Source: Arenibacter algicola
GTDB taxonomy: Bacteria > Bacteroidota > Bacteroidia > Flavobacteriales > Flavobacteriaceae
NCBI RefSeq assembly: GCF_018860365.1
Contig: NZ_JAHKPO010000014.1
Span: 372,001-436,000 of the forward strand
Length of the DNA stretch: 64,000 nucleotides
Direction of reading: 5' to 3'
In this document: in pieces, positions 53,793 to 64,000 of the stretch
Numbering within the stretch: position 1 is the stretch's first letter
Layout: each line of letters begins with the position of its first letter
Program-made: the position numbers and the translations under genes
Notes under the pieces: model-generated
What the model saw: only the letters and a program-made list of their open reading frames with translations
Database searches by the model: none
What the model was told of the DNA's origin: nothing

Positions 53793-55555
53793 GCAATAAT
53801 TACCATAGGTTACTCAAAAGACAGTTGAAAAAGATAGATTTGGAGGATGGTACTCTAGATCTTATCGCCCCCTTATTGCGTCAAGTGGACGAAGCATATA
53901 AGGCTTATGATTGTGATTTGGAACAGGTAGAGAATGTTTTGGAGAAAAGTTCCCAAGAATTGTTCCAGACCAACCAGCAGTTAAAAAACAGTGTGGAATC
54001 TATTTCAGGACAATTGTCCAAAGTAGCCGGAAACATTAAGGATGTTATTTTTGAAATGGACCTAAATGGCAATTGGTCCTATCTGAATCCTGCCTGGAGA
54101 AAGTTGACAGGTTATAAGGTTAAAGATTGTTTAGGGAAACCTTACTATCAATTTTTAAAGGATGACCAGGGAAACGATTTCAAAAATCTTATAGACCTTA
54201 AGACACCTAACTTTAAAACTATAAGCAAATCGTTTAAGTCCCAAATTATCACCGGGGAATATAAATGGTTGGATTTTTCCTTGAAGGTCATTATGTCCGA
54301 AGACGGAAATATTGAAGGGTATATTGGCGCTATTGTGGATATAAGCAAAATAAAAGAAACGGAATTGGCCCTAATTGAGGCCAAGGAGAAGGAATCTATG
54401 GCCAATAAGGCCAAAGACGAGTTTTTGACCACTATGTCCCATGAGATAAGAACGCCGTTGAATGCGGTCATAGGTATAAGCCACTTGCTGCTATTGGAAA
54501 ATCCTAAAATGGAGCAGATGGAAAACCTAAGTACCCTAAAGCATTCCTCGGAGCATCTTTTGTGTTTGGTAAATGATATTTTGGATTTCAATAAAATTGC
54601 CTCTGGCCTTTTGGAACTGGAGGAAAGGGATTTTAGTTTAAATCAAGTCCTCAATGGTTTACAAAGTATTTTCCACAATACGGCAAAAGAGAAGGACTTG
54701 AGGCTTCTTGTCAAGACGGACACAGCGCTCCCCAAAACATTTATTGGGGACAGTACCAGATTATCCCAAATCCTGACCAACCTGGTCAGCAATGCCATTA
54801 AGTTTACAGAGGAAGGCAAGGTTACTGTGGATATTGAAGCTGTGGAGATAGCTAACGATTACTGCGTTTTGGAATTTATAATATCCGATACGGGAATTGG
54901 TATTCCTGAAGATAAACGGGATAAAATATTTCTTTCATTCGCCCAGGCCAATTCTGATACCACAAGAAAGTACGGAGGTACAGGTTTGGGTCTGGCCATC
55001 TGTAAGCGATTATTGGAAATTATGGATAGCGAGCTAAAATTGGAGAGCCAAGTTGGCAAAGGATCCACCTTTAGTTTTAAGCTGAAGCTACAAAAGAGCA
55101 GCAAGACCGATTATCAGGAGGATGTCGATGCCTTTGATGCCAAGTCAATTCATGAACAGGATAATCTAAAAGGGGCTAGAATTCTTGTGGCCGAGGACAA
55201 TAAAGTAAATATTATGGTCATCGAAAAGTTTCTCTCCAAATGGCAGGTAGATTTTGATATAGCTGAAAATGGACTAATAGCCCTTAATAAGGCCATGGAA
55301 AGTACCTATGATATGATATTGATGGACCTTCAAATGCCGGTAATGAACGGTTTTGAAGCAAGCAAGGCCATTAGGGATTCCAATAACCCCCTCAATAAGG
55401 TCATGCCCATCTACGCGCTATCTGCTTCCACGGGAATGGATATTAAGAACCAGTTAGGGGAATACGGAATAGATGGTCTTATATGCAAACCTTTTAATCC
55501 AACGGAATTATTCAAAACATTGACGTCTATCCTTCAGCAAAAGTATATTCAGTAA
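53789..55555 (+). CDS. PAS-containing hybrid histidine kinase (FIST partner)
   Basis: 588 residues. A helical N-terminal region (1-75, LLKRQLKKI start) precedes a PAS domain (78-190, FEMDLNGNWSYLNPAWRKLTGY). HisKA has phospho-His H218 in SHEIRTPLNAVIG. The ATPase domain follows (N-box NLVSNAIKFT, SDTGIGIPED, GGTGLGLAI), then a receiver with D513 in MILMDLQMP. It has no membrane helix, so it senses inside the cell, most likely through the FIST protein. No HPt or output regulator is adjacent. The N-terminal helix is shared by NahK-type kinases. Confidence 0.93.
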   Translation: MSNNYHRLLKRQLKKIDLEDGTLDLIAPLLRQVDEAYKAYDCDLEQVENVLEKSSQELFQTNQQLKNSVESISGQLSKVAGNIKDVIFEMDLNGNWSYLNPAWRKLTGYKVKDCLGKPYYQFLKDDQGNDFKNLIDLKTPNFKTISKSFKSQIITGEYKWLDFSLKVIMSEDGNIEGYIGAIVDISKIKETELALIEAKEKESMANKAKDEFLTTMSHEIRTPLNAVIGISHLLLLENPKMEQMENLSTLKHSSEHLLCLVNDILDFNKIASGLLELEERDFSLNQVLNGLQSIFHNTAKEKDLRLLVKTDTALPKTFIGDSTRLSQILTNLVSNAIKFTEEGKVTVDIEAVEIANDYCVLEFIISDTGIGIPEDKRDKIFLSFAQANSDTTRKYGGTGLGLAICKRLLEIMDSELKLESQVGKGSTFSFKLKLQKSSKTDYQEDVDAFDAKSIHEQDNLKGARILVAEDNKVNIMVIEKFLSKWQVDFDIAENGLIALNKAMESTYDMILMDLQMPVMNGFEASKAIRDSNNPLNKVMPIYALSASTGMDIKNQLGEYGIDGLICKPFNPTELFKTLTSILQQKYIQ

Positions 55556-55635
55556 TTAAGATAATCTAAAGGCTAGGTGTTTATCGTATTAAAACAGAAT
55601 CACTTATCTTCTAAAATCAAAACATCTGTAAAGAA

Positions 55636-55681
55636 ATAAAAAAATTAAAGCCCACTAGATAGATATCAAGTTGGGCTTTAA
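55636..55681 (-). terminator. Rho-independent terminator of gapN
   Basis: TTAAAGCCCA (55645-55654) pairs with TGGGCTTTAA (55672-55681) across a 17-nt loop. On the minus strand a T tract follows. It also lies downstream of the histidine kinase and may act for both. Confidence 0.8.
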
Positions 55682-55726
55682 TCTTTTGAAATTCACAAGA
55701 TCCAGAAAATCTAAATTAAATATCGG

Positions 55727-57313
55727 TTATAGAATATAGTCGGTACTAATAAAATTGGACAGTTTGGATTCCAACAACTGTTCTACGGTTTCATTATTAA
55801 GTTCGTTGTCCTTAAAGGCCACAAAGGTCCTTATAGAGAAGGAACGTAATGCATCATAGACACTTAGGGTAGCTTGGGCAGAATCCTTTCGCCCTGTAAA
55901 TGGATAAACATCCGGGCCACGTTGACATGAGCTATTAAGGTTTACCCTACATACCAAGTTCACCAAGGTATCTATTAACGGAGCTATGGCGTATACATCC
56001 TTTCCGAACAAACTTACCTGTTGTCCATAATTGGATTCGGCCATATCGTCCAAAGGTTCTTCAATATCCTTAAAGGTCACGATTGGAATTACCGGACCAA
56101 ATTGCTCTTCCTGATAGACCCGCATTTCTTTGTTAACGGGATATAGTACCGCTGGCCAAATATAATTGTCGGAATGTGTGCCCCCTTTTTTATTCAAAAT
56201 CTTGGCACCTTTTTCTCTGGCGTCATCTATTAACTCCTGTATATAGGCTGGCTTACCAGGTTCGGGCAGAGGGGTTAACTTAACGCCTTCTTCCCAAGGG
56301 TTTCCAAATTTTAGGGCATCGACCCTCTCGGAAAATCGTTTGTTAAATTCCTCGGCAATATCCTCGTGGACATAGATTATTTTTAGTGCGGTACAACGTT
56401 GTCCGTTAAAGGACAAGGTACCGGCAATACACTCGTCTATGGTTAAATCCAAATCTGCGTCAGGTAATATTATAGCTGGATTTTTAGCTTCCAGTCCGAG
56501 CACCAAACGCAGTCTATTGCTTTTTGGATGTTGGTTCTGCAGGGCATTTGCCGATTTACTATTACCTATCAAAGCCAAAACATCAACTTTCCCTGTCTTC
56601 ATTATTGGCGCTGCTACTGCCCTACCCCTACCAAATACAATATTCACTACCCCTTTTGGGAAACTGGATTGAAAAGCCTCCAACAATGGTGTAATCAATA
56701 AAACACCGTGTTTCGCAGGCTTAAAAATGGTCGTATTCCCCATGATTATGGCAGGAATAAGCAAGGCGAAAGTTTCGTTTAATGGATAGTTGTACGGGCC
56801 CAAACATAGTACCACCCCAAGTGGACCCCTTCTAATATGGGCATAAACACCATCGTTTTTTTCAAATTTGGCATTATCACGGTCAAGTTGCTTGTAATCC
56901 TCAATGGTATCATTAATATACTCCACCGTTCTGTCGAACTCCTTTTGGGAGTCCGGAAGTGATTTTCCAATTTCCCACATCAGAAGTTTCACAATCTCAT
57001 CCCTCTTGGCCTGCATTTTCTTTACAAAAATCTCCATGCAGTCTATACGTTCCTTGACCCTCATGGTAGGCCAGATGCCCTTACCTTTGTTATAGGCCTG
57101 CAGGGCGGCATCAAGAGCTTCCATGGCTTCCTTTTCCTCCATGTCCGGAATACTGCCCAATAATGTTGGTGCGTATTTTTCTGTGCTGGATATGGTGGAG
57201 TACACCTCGGAGGTTTTTCCCTCCCAAGCCCTTAATTCACCATTGATAAGATAAGTTCTTTGATGAATAACCTCGTTTATAATGTATTCTGAAGGTATGC
57301 CCGATTTGCCCAT
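55727..57313 (-). CDS. gapN: NADP-dependent glyceraldehyde-3-phosphate dehydrogenase (non-phosphorylating)
   Basis: 528 residues of the ALDH family with catalytic Cys in [10 protein letters not shown], Glu in LGLEAKNP and GRKD near the end. The N-terminal and active-site patterns match GapN-like enzymes found in Bacteroidota, which turn glyceraldehyde-3-P directly into 3-phosphoglycerate and NADPH. Another ALDH substrate is possible. It stands alone between the kinase pair and ilvA. Confidence 0.82.
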   Translation of the reverse strand: MGKSGIPSEYIINEVIHQRTYLINGELRAWEGKTSEVYSTISSTEKYAPTLLGSIPDMEEKEAMEALDAALQAYNKGKGIWPTMRVKERIDCMEIFVKKMQAKRDEIVKLLMWEIGKSLPDSQKEFDRTVEYINDTIEDYKQLDRDNAKFEKNDGVYAHIRRGPLGVVLCLGPYNYPLNETFALLIPAIIMGNTTIFKPAKHGVLLITPLLEAFQSSFPKGVVNIVFGRGRAVAAPIMKTGKVDVLALIGNSKSANALQNQHPKSNRLRLVLGLEAKNPAIILPDADLDLTIDECIAGTLSFNGQRCTALKIIYVHEDIAEEFNKRFSERVDALKFGNPWEEGVKLTPLPEPGKPAYIQELIDDAREKGAKILNKKGGTHSDNYIWPAVLYPVNKEMRVYQEEQFGPVIPIVTFKDIEEPLDDMAESNYGQQVSLFGKDVYAIAPLIDTLVNLVCRVNLNSSCQRGPDVYPFTGRKDSAQATLSVYDALRSFSIRTFVAFKDNELNNETVEQLLESKLSNFISTDYIL

Positions 57314-57478
57314 AAGTGATTTTGTATTGAAAAATGAAACTATTGAAATTAAACTATCAGACCACTAAATTAATAAAACGATAATTTTAATTCCCTATAA
57401 ATCTGATAGAATATTTGAAGGAAAGTCACGAAAAGGATTTCGCATTTTGCAATATCATAAAAATTACCACAAATGTTA

Positions 57479-58732
57479 TTAAATTAAATACTGAAACAAA
57501 TCTGGCTTATCGTTAATGTAGTCGCCAAAAAAATTGTTCTCCTTCATCCGTTTTACAAGCGGAGCCAAATCTTCTGGATGTTTTAATTCTATTCCCACTA
57601 CGGCCGGAGCATTCTCCCGACTCGATTTTTTTGAATATTCAAAATGGGTAATATCATCGGTTGGACCCAAAATATCAACAACGAATTCCTTCAAGGCACC
57701 TGGTCTCTGAGGAAAGCGAATTATAAAATAGTGTTTTAATTTGCCGTAAAGCAAGGCGCGTTCTTTTATCTCGGCCGTACGCGTAATATCGTTGTTACTT
57801 CCACTGACGATGCAGACCACATTTTTACCTTTTATTTCTTCCTTATAGTCGTCCAGTACTGTAATTGTAAGGGCTCCGGCCGGTTCCACAACAATGGCGT
57901 CCCTATTGTAAAGATCTAATATGGTCTGGCAAACCTTGCCTTCCGGAACGGTTACCATATCATAAAGACATTCCCTACAAATATCAAAAGTAATATCGCC
58001 AACTCGTTTTACTGCGGCACCATCAATAAATTTGTCGATATGTTCCAATTCCGTGTTAATACCCTTTTCCATAGAGTTCTTCATAGATGGGGCTCCTTCC
58101 GGCTCCACACCTATAATTTTTGTATGGGGCGACAAAGTCTGGAATACAGCGCAAAGACCAGATGCCAAACCACCACCTCCTACAGCTACAAAGACATAAT
58201 CTATAGGTTTTTTTGTCTGTTCCAATATTTCCAAACCAACCGTAGCCTGACCTTCAATAATTTTTGGGTCATCAAAAGGATGGATATAAGTCTTTTTTTC
58301 AGCGGCACAGAATTTTTTAGCCGCATCTGAGGAATCATCAAAGGTATCTCCCTCCAGTACCACGGTTACCCAATCCCCTCCAAATAATTTTGTTTGTTCA
58401 ACCTTTTGTTTAGGGGTTACGGATGGCATATAAATGGTGCCTTTTATTCCTAAGTGATTACAGGCAAAGGCAACACCTTGGGCATGGTTTCCTGCGCTGG
58501 CGCATACCACTCCGTTGACTGTTTCTTTTTTGCTAAGTGAGCTAATCTTATTGAAGGCACCTCTTATTTTGTAGCTTCTTACCCTGTGTAAATCTTCCCT
58601 TTTTAAAAGAATATTGGCATCATAGGCCTTGGAATATCGGATGCTCTGCATCAAGGGGGTAATATCCGCTACTTGCCTAATGGTTTCGGCAGCCTTCCGG
58701 ATGTCCTCTATTTTGGGAAAATATGGTTTCAT
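57479..58732 (-). CDS. ilvA: Threonine ammonia-lyase
   Basis: 417 residues from the ATG at 58732. A TTG 18 nt upstream opens the same frame but adds unconserved residues. The PLP Lys sits in RVRSYKIRGAFNK, with GGGGLASG for phosphate binding. The C-terminal ACT-like domain (about 335-417, HYFIIRFPQRPGALKEFV) is single, so the protein is shorter than E. coli IlvA. It deaminates Thr to 2-oxobutyrate for isoleucine. A hairpin between ilvC and ilvA may set its expression. Confidence 0.95.
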   Translation of the reverse strand: MKPYFPKIEDIRKAAETIRQVADITPLMQSIRYSKAYDANILLKREDLHRVRSYKIRGAFNKISSLSKKETVNGVVCASAGNHAQGVAFACNHLGIKGTIYMPSVTPKQKVEQTKLFGGDWVTVVLEGDTFDDSSDAAKKFCAAEKKTYIHPFDDPKIIEGQATVGLEILEQTKKPIDYVFVAVGGGGLASGLCAVFQTLSPHTKIIGVEPEGAPSMKNSMEKGINTELEHIDKFIDGAAVKRVGDITFDICRECLYDMVTVPEGKVCQTILDLYNRDAIVVEPAGALTITVLDDYKEEIKGKNVVCIVSGSNNDITRTAEIKERALLYGKLKHYFIIRFPQRPGALKEFVVDILGPTDDITHFEYSKKSSRENAPAVVGIELKHPEDLAPLVKRMKENNFFGDYINDKPDLFQYLI

Positions 58733-58750
58733 TAATAGGTATATAAACAA

Positions 58751-58783
58751 AGACCTGCCCAGTTAATTAAACTCGGCAGGCCT
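58751..58783 (-). promoter_or_regulatory. Stable intercistronic hairpin between ilvC and ilvA
   Basis: On the minus strand AGGCCTGCC pairs with GGCAGGTCT (one G-U pair), with an inner self-complementary AGTTTAATTAACT. The 33-nt structure ends 19 nt before the ilvA ATG and is followed by a T-rich stretch. It could be a partial terminator, an attenuator or an mRNA stabiliser. Confidence 0.55.
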
Positions 58784-58802
58784 TATAATTAGTTAATTGT
58801 GA

Positions 58803-60278
58803 TTATACTATAGGTTTCATGGCCGTCATGGATGCACGCAACCTTGCTCCTACTATCTCTACAGGGTGCTCGCGTAAAGCTTTGTTGACAGCAATTAGTT
58901 TTGCATTGTCCACACTTAGATGTTTTTGATCGGCAAAATGTTTACCAATGACATCTGTATCTATGGTTTTCATGAAATCGGCCAATAGAGGCTTACAGGC
59001 ATGATCGAACAAATAACAACCGTATTCGGCCGTATCCGATATAACCCTGTTCATTTCAAACAATTTTTTTCTAGCAATGGTGTTGGCGATCAACGGAGTT
59101 TCATGAAGTGACTCATAGTAAGCAGATTCGGCAATAATTCCAGATTCGGTCATGGACTCAAAAGCCAATTCCACACCCGCTCTTACCATTGCTACCATTA
59201 GTACTCCGTGGTCATAAAATTCCTGTTCAACTATTTTAACAGATCCTGCAGGAGTTTTTTCGAAAGCGGTCTCTCCGGTTGCTGCTCTCCAGGTCAATAG
59301 GTTTTTATCGTCATTGGCCCAATCTTCCATCATGATTTTTGAAAAATGGCCGCTCATAATATCGTCCATATGCTTATGGAAAAGTGGGCGCATTATATCT
59401 TTTAATTCTTCAGATAGTTCAAAAGCCTTGATCTTTGCAGGATTGGACAAACGATCCATCATATGGGTAATACCTCCGTATTTAAGACCTTCTGTAATGG
59501 TCTCCCATCCGTACTGAATTAACTTGGAAGCATATCCTGCGTCAATTCCTTTTTCAATCATTTTATCAAAACAAAGTATAGAACCTGTTTGCAACAAGCC
59601 ACAAAGTATGGTCTGTTCACCCATTAAATCAGATTTTACTTCGGCAACAAAAGAAGACTCCAAAACACCGGCCTTATGTCCGCCAGTGGCAACTGCATAG
59701 GCTTTTGCCTGGGCCAAACCTTTATCTTGAGGGTCATTGTTGGGGTGTACTGCAATTAGGGTAGGTACACCAAAACCTCTTTTATATTCTTCACGTACTT
59801 CAGATCCTGGACATTTTGGCGCCACCATAATAACGGTTAGGTCCTCACGGATCTGCATTCCTTCCTCCACAATATTAAAACCGTGTGAGTAGGATAATGT
59901 AGCACCTTTTTTCATTAGGGGCATAACCGCAGAAACCACACTGGTGTGTTGTTTGTCCGGGGTCAAGTTAATAACTACATCCGCCGTTGGAATAAGTTCT
60001 TCGTAGGTCCCAACATTGAAGCCATTTTCACTTGCGTTTATAAAAGACTGTCTTTTTTCTTTTATAGCTGCACCCCTTAGAGTGTATGAAATATCCAATC
60101 CCGAATCGCGCATGTTAAGACCTTGGTTAAGACCTTGTGCACCACAGCCTACGATTACAATCTTTTTTCCTTTTAAAGCGGATACACCATCAGAAAATTC
60201 TGTAGATTCCATGAACCTGCATTTCCCTAATTGAGTAAGTTGTTCCCTTAATGATAGTGTATTAAAGTAATTTGCCAT
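58803..60278 (-). CDS. ilvC: Ketol-acid reductoisomerase, class II
   Basis: 491 residues. The N-terminal NADPH fold ([21 protein letters not shown]) and two knotted C-terminal domains mark the long class II form, as in E. coli; class I is about 330. It converts acetolactate or acetohydroxybutyrate to the dihydroxy acids. [23 protein letters not shown] is conserved. It is between ilvN and ilvA in the operon. A small CCCGA/TCGGG hairpin lies upstream at 60300-60315. Confidence 0.97.
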   Translation of the reverse strand: MANYFNTLSLREQLTQLGKCRFMESTEFSDGVSALKGKKIVIVGCGAQGLNQGLNMRDSGLDISYTLRGAAIKEKRQSFINASENGFNVGTYEELIPTADVVINLTPDKQHTSVVSAVMPLMKKGATLSYSHGFNIVEEGMQIREDLTVIMVAPKCPGSEVREEYKRGFGVPTLIAVHPNNDPQDKGLAQAKAYAVATGGHKAGVLESSFVAEVKSDLMGEQTILCGLLQTGSILCFDKMIEKGIDAGYASKLIQYGWETITEGLKYGGITHMMDRLSNPAKIKAFELSEELKDIMRPLFHKHMDDIMSGHFSKIMMEDWANDDKNLLTWRAATGETAFEKTPAGSVKIVEQEFYDHGVLMVAMVRAGVELAFESMTESGIIAESAYYESLHETPLIANTIARKKLFEMNRVISDTAEYGCYLFDHACKPLLADFMKTIDTDVIGKHFADQKHLSVDNAKLIAVNKALREHPVEIVGARLRASMTAMKPIV

Positions 60279-60324
60279 TTTTTAAACTCGATTTTATGTC
60301 CCGATTAGCTTCGGGGTTGATTAT

Positions 60325-60849
60325 TTATTGATTAAACTCTTTTAATAATGATGAAATTTTCATTTCCGATTTTGTAACCGCAATCCTTCCCGAACGCACA
60401 AATTGCATTATGCCATATGGTTTCAATTGTTGGTACATGTCATCAATTTCATTTCGTCTTCCAGTCTTTGCCAAAACAAAGAAATCACGGGATACCGTAA
60501 CAATTTGGGAATTACTATCCTTTATGATATTTTGGATATTTCGCTCATCGAACAACAAGGTGGAAGCCACTTTAAATAATGCAGATTCCTGATATATGGT
60601 TTCTTCATCGGTATGATAGAACGCTTTGATTACCTCAATTTGCTTTTCCACCTGACCAACAATATTACGTACCCAATCTTCTGTAGTGTAAACCACAATA
60701 GTGAATTTTGACACGTGGTCTATTTCCGATTTTGAAACATTTAAACTCTCAATGTTTATGTGACGTTTTAAAAATATCCCTGATATTCTGTTCAGTAGTC
60801 CTACGCTGTTCTCGGAGTATACTGAAATTGTAAACCATTTTTTTTCCAT
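60325..60849 (-). CDS. ilvN: Acetolactate synthase small (regulatory) subunit
   Basis: 174 residues from the ATG at 60849 (MEKKWFTISVYSENSVGLLNR). A TTG 24 nt upstream adds residues that do not fit the family. The ACT domain (4-75) is the valine-binding part; the C-terminal domain (80-174) has the usual REIALIK-like variants (KVASTLLFDERNIQN). It stimulates IlvB and gives valine feedback control. Confidence 0.93.
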   Translation of the reverse strand: MEKKWFTISVYSENSVGLLNRISGIFLKRHINIESLNVSKSEIDHVSKFTIVVYTTEDWVRNIVGQVEKQIEVIKAFYHTDEETIYQESALFKVASTLLFDERNIQNIIKDSNSQIVTVSRDFFVLAKTGRRNEIDDMYQQLKPYGIMQFVRSGRIAVTKSEMKISSLLKEFNQ

Positions 60850-60911
60850 CTCCTTATCCCAATCCTCTATCAAAAATATGAAGTTATGGGTAATTTTAAT
60901 TAATAATTATT

Positions 60912-62645
60912 TTATTTCAAACGTATATCCGATACCGATGCCCCAGAAGGAATCATAGGGAAAACATTATCCTCTTTTTCTACTTTAACTTCCAAAAAGT
61001 AAGCATCCTTGGAGGCTAACATTTCTTTAATGGTATCCTTTAAATCCTTTCTCTCGCTTATGCGCTTGGATTCTATATGGTAACCTTCCGCAATTTTTAC
61101 AAAGTCCGGGTTGACCATTACGGTTGAGGCGTATCTACTTTCAAAGAAAAGCTCCTGCCATTGACGTACCATTCCCAAATGATCATTGTTTAATACCACG
61201 ATCTTAACTGGGGTTTTGTTCTGGAAGATAGTTCCCAATTCTTGAATGGTCATTTGATATCCCCCATCGCCAATAATGGCAACTACTTCCCTATCCATGG
61301 CTCCCATTTTGGCTCCAATAGCGGCGGGTAAAGCAAAGCCCATAGTTCCCAATCCACCAGAGGTAACATTACTTTTGGTCTGTTTGAATTTGGCATATCT
61401 GCAGGCAATCATTTGATGTTGCCCAACGTCCGACACTATAATGGCTTTATGGCCACTGGCTATATTGATCTCCTCAATAACTTCTGCCATGGTAAGTCTG
61501 TCCTTGGTAGGATAAACATCATTTTTAATGATCTGGTCAAACTCTATCTTATATTTTTTCTTAAACTCATTATGCCAAGATTCATGAGTGTTGGTCTTGA
61601 TCATTGGAAGTAACAGGTCCAAGGTAACCTTGGAATCGCCCAATACCGCAACATCGGCCTTAACGTTTTTATTTATTTCCGCAGGATCTATATCGAAATG
61701 GATAATTTTTGCCTGTTTGGCATAGGTGTCCAAACTTCCGGTTACCCTATCGTCAAAGCGCATACCAATTGCAATGAGCACATCGCATTCATTGGTCAAT
61801 AAATTAGGTCCGTAATTACCGTGCATCCCAACCATTCCAACATTTAAAGGGTGGTCCGTATCCATGGCCGAAAGCCCAAGTATGGTCCAGGCAGCAGGAA
61901 TACCAGCCTTCTCAACCAAGGTTTTTAGTTGTTCCTCGGCTTCTCCTAAAATTACCCCTTGTCCAAAAACTATGAAAGGCTTTTTGGCAGCATTGATTAA
62001 ATTTGCCGCTTCCTCAATGGCTTTTATATCTGGTTTGGGATAAGGGTTGTAACTGCGAACCCCTTTACAATGCTCGTATGAAAAGTCGAACTCATCAATT
62101 TGTGCATTTTTGGTAATATCCACCAATACAGGTCCTGGCCTACCGGATTTGGCAATATAGAACGCCTTGGCCAAGACTTCAGGAATTTCGGAAGCTTTGG
62201 TTACTTGACAGTTCCATTTGGTTACAGGAGTGGAAATTCCAATTATATCGGTTTCCTGAAAAGCGTCAGACCCCAACAAATGTCTAGCTACCTGGCCCGT
62301 GATGCAGACCATGGGTGTTGAATCTATCTGGGCGTCGGCAATACCGGTAATTAAATTGGTAGCCCCTGGACCTGATGTGGCTACTGCCACACCTACTTTT
62401 CCTGTTACTCTAGCATAGCCTTGAGCAGCATGGGTAGCACCTTGCTCATGTCTTGTTAGAATGTGGGTTAGTTTATCCTGAAATTTGTACAATTCGTCAT
62501 ACAGAGGCATAATGGCCCCGCCAGGATATCCGTAAATCAAGTCTACACCCTCAGCCAATAGGCAATGGATAATAGCCTCCGCACCACTTATTCTCTTCGT
62601 GCTCTGCTTTGTTGATGCTGTTTTTTCCTTTTTCAATGTTTCCAT
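60912..62645 (-). CDS. ilvB: Acetolactate synthase large subunit
   Basis: 577 residues. A TPP enzyme with the catalytic Glu in ILTRHEQGATHAAQGYAR, the FAD region GMRFDDRVTG, and the TPP motif IIGDGGYQMTIQELGT. It joins two pyruvates, or pyruvate and 2-oxobutyrate, at the first shared step of Val, Leu and Ile synthesis. Its N-terminal 15 residues are Lys/Thr-rich and dispensable-looking. It is 62 nt upstream of ilvN. Confidence 0.97.
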   Translation of the reverse strand: METLKKEKTASTKQSTKRISGAEAIIHCLLAEGVDLIYGYPGGAIMPLYDELYKFQDKLTHILTRHEQGATHAAQGYARVTGKVGVAVATSGPGATNLITGIADAQIDSTPMVCITGQVARHLLGSDAFQETDIIGISTPVTKWNCQVTKASEIPEVLAKAFYIAKSGRPGPVLVDITKNAQIDEFDFSYEHCKGVRSYNPYPKPDIKAIEEAANLINAAKKPFIVFGQGVILGEAEEQLKTLVEKAGIPAAWTILGLSAMDTDHPLNVGMVGMHGNYGPNLLTNECDVLIAIGMRFDDRVTGSLDTYAKQAKIIHFDIDPAEINKNVKADVAVLGDSKVTLDLLLPMIKTNTHESWHNEFKKKYKIEFDQIIKNDVYPTKDRLTMAEVIEEINIASGHKAIIVSDVGQHQMIACRYAKFKQTKSNVTSGGLGTMGFALPAAIGAKMGAMDREVVAIIGDGGYQMTIQELGTIFQNKTPVKIVVLNNDHLGMVRQWQELFFESRYASTVMVNPDFVKIAEGYHIESKRISERKDLKDTIKEMLASKDAYFLEVKVEKEDNVFPMIPSGASVSDIRLK

Positions 62646-62732
62646 AATTGTAGACCTAATCGGTTAACATACTTGGTATAAAACCCTTTAATTTTTCTTG
62701 GGCAGATGCTTTATTTTCTATACCCTTTAATA

Positions 62733-64000
62733 TTATATTTCGTCGGTTACACAACCTTGGGAGGCCGAGGATACCGTTTTTGCATATTTGTACAAACTTC
62801 CTTTTTTAACCTTTAGGGGCGGTTGTACCCAGTTTGCCCTTCGCGTTTTGATCTCTTCATCCGATAGGGCCACAGAAATACTATTTTTTTCTGCGTCAAT
62901 GGTGATGACATCCCCATCTTTCAAGAGGGCTATAGTTCCACCATCCTGAGCTTCGGGGCATACGTGACCAACAACAAAACCGTGTGTACCTCCAGAAAAG
63001 CGACCATCGGTAATCAAGGCCACATCCTTTCCCAGTCCGGCACCCATAATGGCAGCGGTAGGCTTCAACATCTCCGGCATACCTGGACCACCTTTTGGAC
63101 CTTCGTACCTAATAACGACAACATCTCCTTTTTTCACCAATCCTTTGCCTATACCGGCATTGGCCAAAAACTCATCATTAAAAACTTTGGCAGGACCGGT
63201 AAAGTGCAATCCTTCTTTTCCGGTAATTTTAGCTACGGCACCATCTACCGCAAGATTTCCGTATAAAATTCTCAAGTGTCCGGATTCCTTGATCGGAGCG
63301 CTCAAAGGCATAATAATTTGCTGCCCTTCTTTTAAACTTGGAACCTCTGCAAGGTTCTCGGCAACAGTTTTACCAGTTATTGTTAAACAATCTCCGTGCA
63401 GCATCCCGTTTTCCAACATAAACTTCATCACTGCCGGTGTACCACCTGCACGATGAAGATCCTCCATCAAATATTTACCGCTTGGTTTTAAATCCGCTAA
63501 AAATGGAGTAGTATCACTAATTCTTTGAAAATCGTCCAAAGTAAAATCAACATCTGCTGCTTTCGCTATGGCTAAAAAGTGTAGGACAGCGTTGGTAGAT
63601 CCTCCTAAGAGCGTTAGCAAGCGAACGGCATTTTCAAAAGATTTTTTTGTAATGATGTCGCTGGGCTTAATATCGTTTTCCAATAGATGCCTCAATGCAA
63701 AACCAGCGCTAATGGCATCTTGCTTCTTTTCCTTGCCAATAGCAGGGTTGGAAGAATTATAAGGTAGGGCCATGCCCAAAGCTTCAATGGCCGAGGCCAT
63801 GGTATTTGCGGTGTACATACCACCACAGGCACCTGCTCCCGGACATGCATTTTGAATTACTCCTTTGTAATCCTCCTCGTTCATGGTTCCGGCTACCTTT
63901 TCGCCCCATGCCTCAAAGGCAGAGACAATATCCAATTTCTTGTCCTTGAAACAACCAGAGGCAATAGTGCCACCATAAACCAAAACAGATGGTCTGTTTA
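62733..64000 (-). CDS. ilvD: Dihydroxy-acid dehydratase, truncated by the window edge
   Basis: About 422 of the usual 555-560 residues; the N-terminus lies past base 64000. The frame is open to the edge ([17 protein letters not shown]). The Fe-S ligand motif [17 protein letters not shown] and GGSTNAVLH are present, with the C-terminal [24 protein letters not shown] and GHVCPEA. It dehydrates dihydroxy acids to 2-oxo acids. It is the most upstream ilv gene seen here. Confidence 0.97.
   Translation of the reverse strand, partial: NRPSVLVYGGTIASGCFKDKKLDIVSAFEAWGEKVAGTMNEEDYKGVIQNACPGAGACGGMYTANTMASAIEALGMALPYNSSNPAIGKEKKQDAISAGFALRHLLENDIKPSDIITKKSFENAVRLLTLLGGSTNAVLHFLAIAKAADVDFTLDDFQRISDTTPFLADLKPSGKYLMEDLHRAGGTPAVMKFMLENGMLHGDCLTITGKTVAENLAEVPSLKEGQQIIMPLSAPIKESGHLRILYGNLAVDGAVAKITGKEGLHFTGPAKVFNDEFLANAGIGKGLVKKGDVVVIRYEGPKGGPGMPEMLKPTAAIMGAGLGKDVALITDGRFSGGTHGFVVGHVCPEAQDGGTIALLKDGDVITIDAEKNSISVALSDEEIKTRRANWVQPPLKVKKGSLYKYAKTVSSASQGCVTDEI

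Noticed and set aside
1-64000. Search for CRISPR arrays, tRNA or rRNA genes, insertion sequences, prophage or defence islands
   Set aside because: No regularly spaced repeats, no tRNA- or rRNA-like stretches, no transposase or integrase and no recognised defence genes were seen on either strand.

Overview
The window reads as chromosomal DNA of a marine-type member of the Flavobacteriaceae (Bacteroidota). The evidence is a type IX secretion (T9SS) PorP/SprF-family protein, a CusA-TolC fusion efflux pump, DUF2490 and DUF2853 proteins, a menaquinone gene cluster, AT-rich gaps, few Shine-Dalgarno sites, and several upstream sequences that fit the Bacteroidota promoter pattern (TTTG, 19-21 nt, TAnnTTTG). 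I saw no rRNA, tRNA, CRISPR array, transposase or prophage. The DNA looks like continuous core and near-core genome, not an island.

Layout. 1-4.4 kb: tail of a TIGR02757 gene, then a divergent pair of a GH15 glucosidase-like protein and a trehalose-6-P synthase/phosphatase fusion. 4.5-12.3 kb: an MFS carrier, an M28 peptidase, a dienelactone-hydrolase-like protein, an M1 peptidase, a YdeI protein, a NYN-domain protein and an amidohydrolase. 12.5-16.1 kb: DUF2490, a hydrolase-OsmC fusion, a YceI lipoprotein and a Cu/Zn superoxide dismutase, an apparent stress group. 16.3-19.8 kb: a PD40 propeller protein and an unusually long PorP/SprF protein with a SPOR-like tail. 20.5-22.2 kb: two orphan response regulators. 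22.2-28.5 kb: menaquinone genes (menA, menD, menF, a hotdog thioesterase) mixed with CvfB, DUF2853 and a SPOR-like membrane protein. 28.6-31.4 kb: small enzymes and hypotheticals. 32.0-38.8 kb: a LytTR regulator, a His-rich exported protein, the CusA-TolC fusion and CusB. 38.9-43.8 kb: a complete four-gene 4-hydroxyproline degradation operon. 44.1-45.7 kb: an M28/PA lipoprotein peptidase. 46.0-51.0 kb: leuC, leuD, a leuA-like gene and leuB. 51.1-57.3 kb: MFS, a FIST sensor with a hybrid histidine kinase, and GapN. 57.5-64.0 kb: ilvA, ilvC, ilvN, ilvB, ilvD on the minus strand.

How the genes work together. The leu and ilv blocks cover almost all branched-chain amino acid synthesis. The hydroxyproline block turns 4-hydroxy-L-proline, as found in collagen, into 2-oxoglutarate. 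Several proteins carry replaced active-site residues: GH15 lacks a Glu, the dienelactone hydrolase lacks its nucleophile, one response regulator has Glu for the phospho-Asp, and one M28 peptidase has Asp for the first zinc His. The most system-like novelty is the PD40 / PorP-SPOR pair. There the peptidoglycan-binding role normally carried by an OmpA-like domain on the PD40 partner appears to have moved onto the PorP barrel protein.
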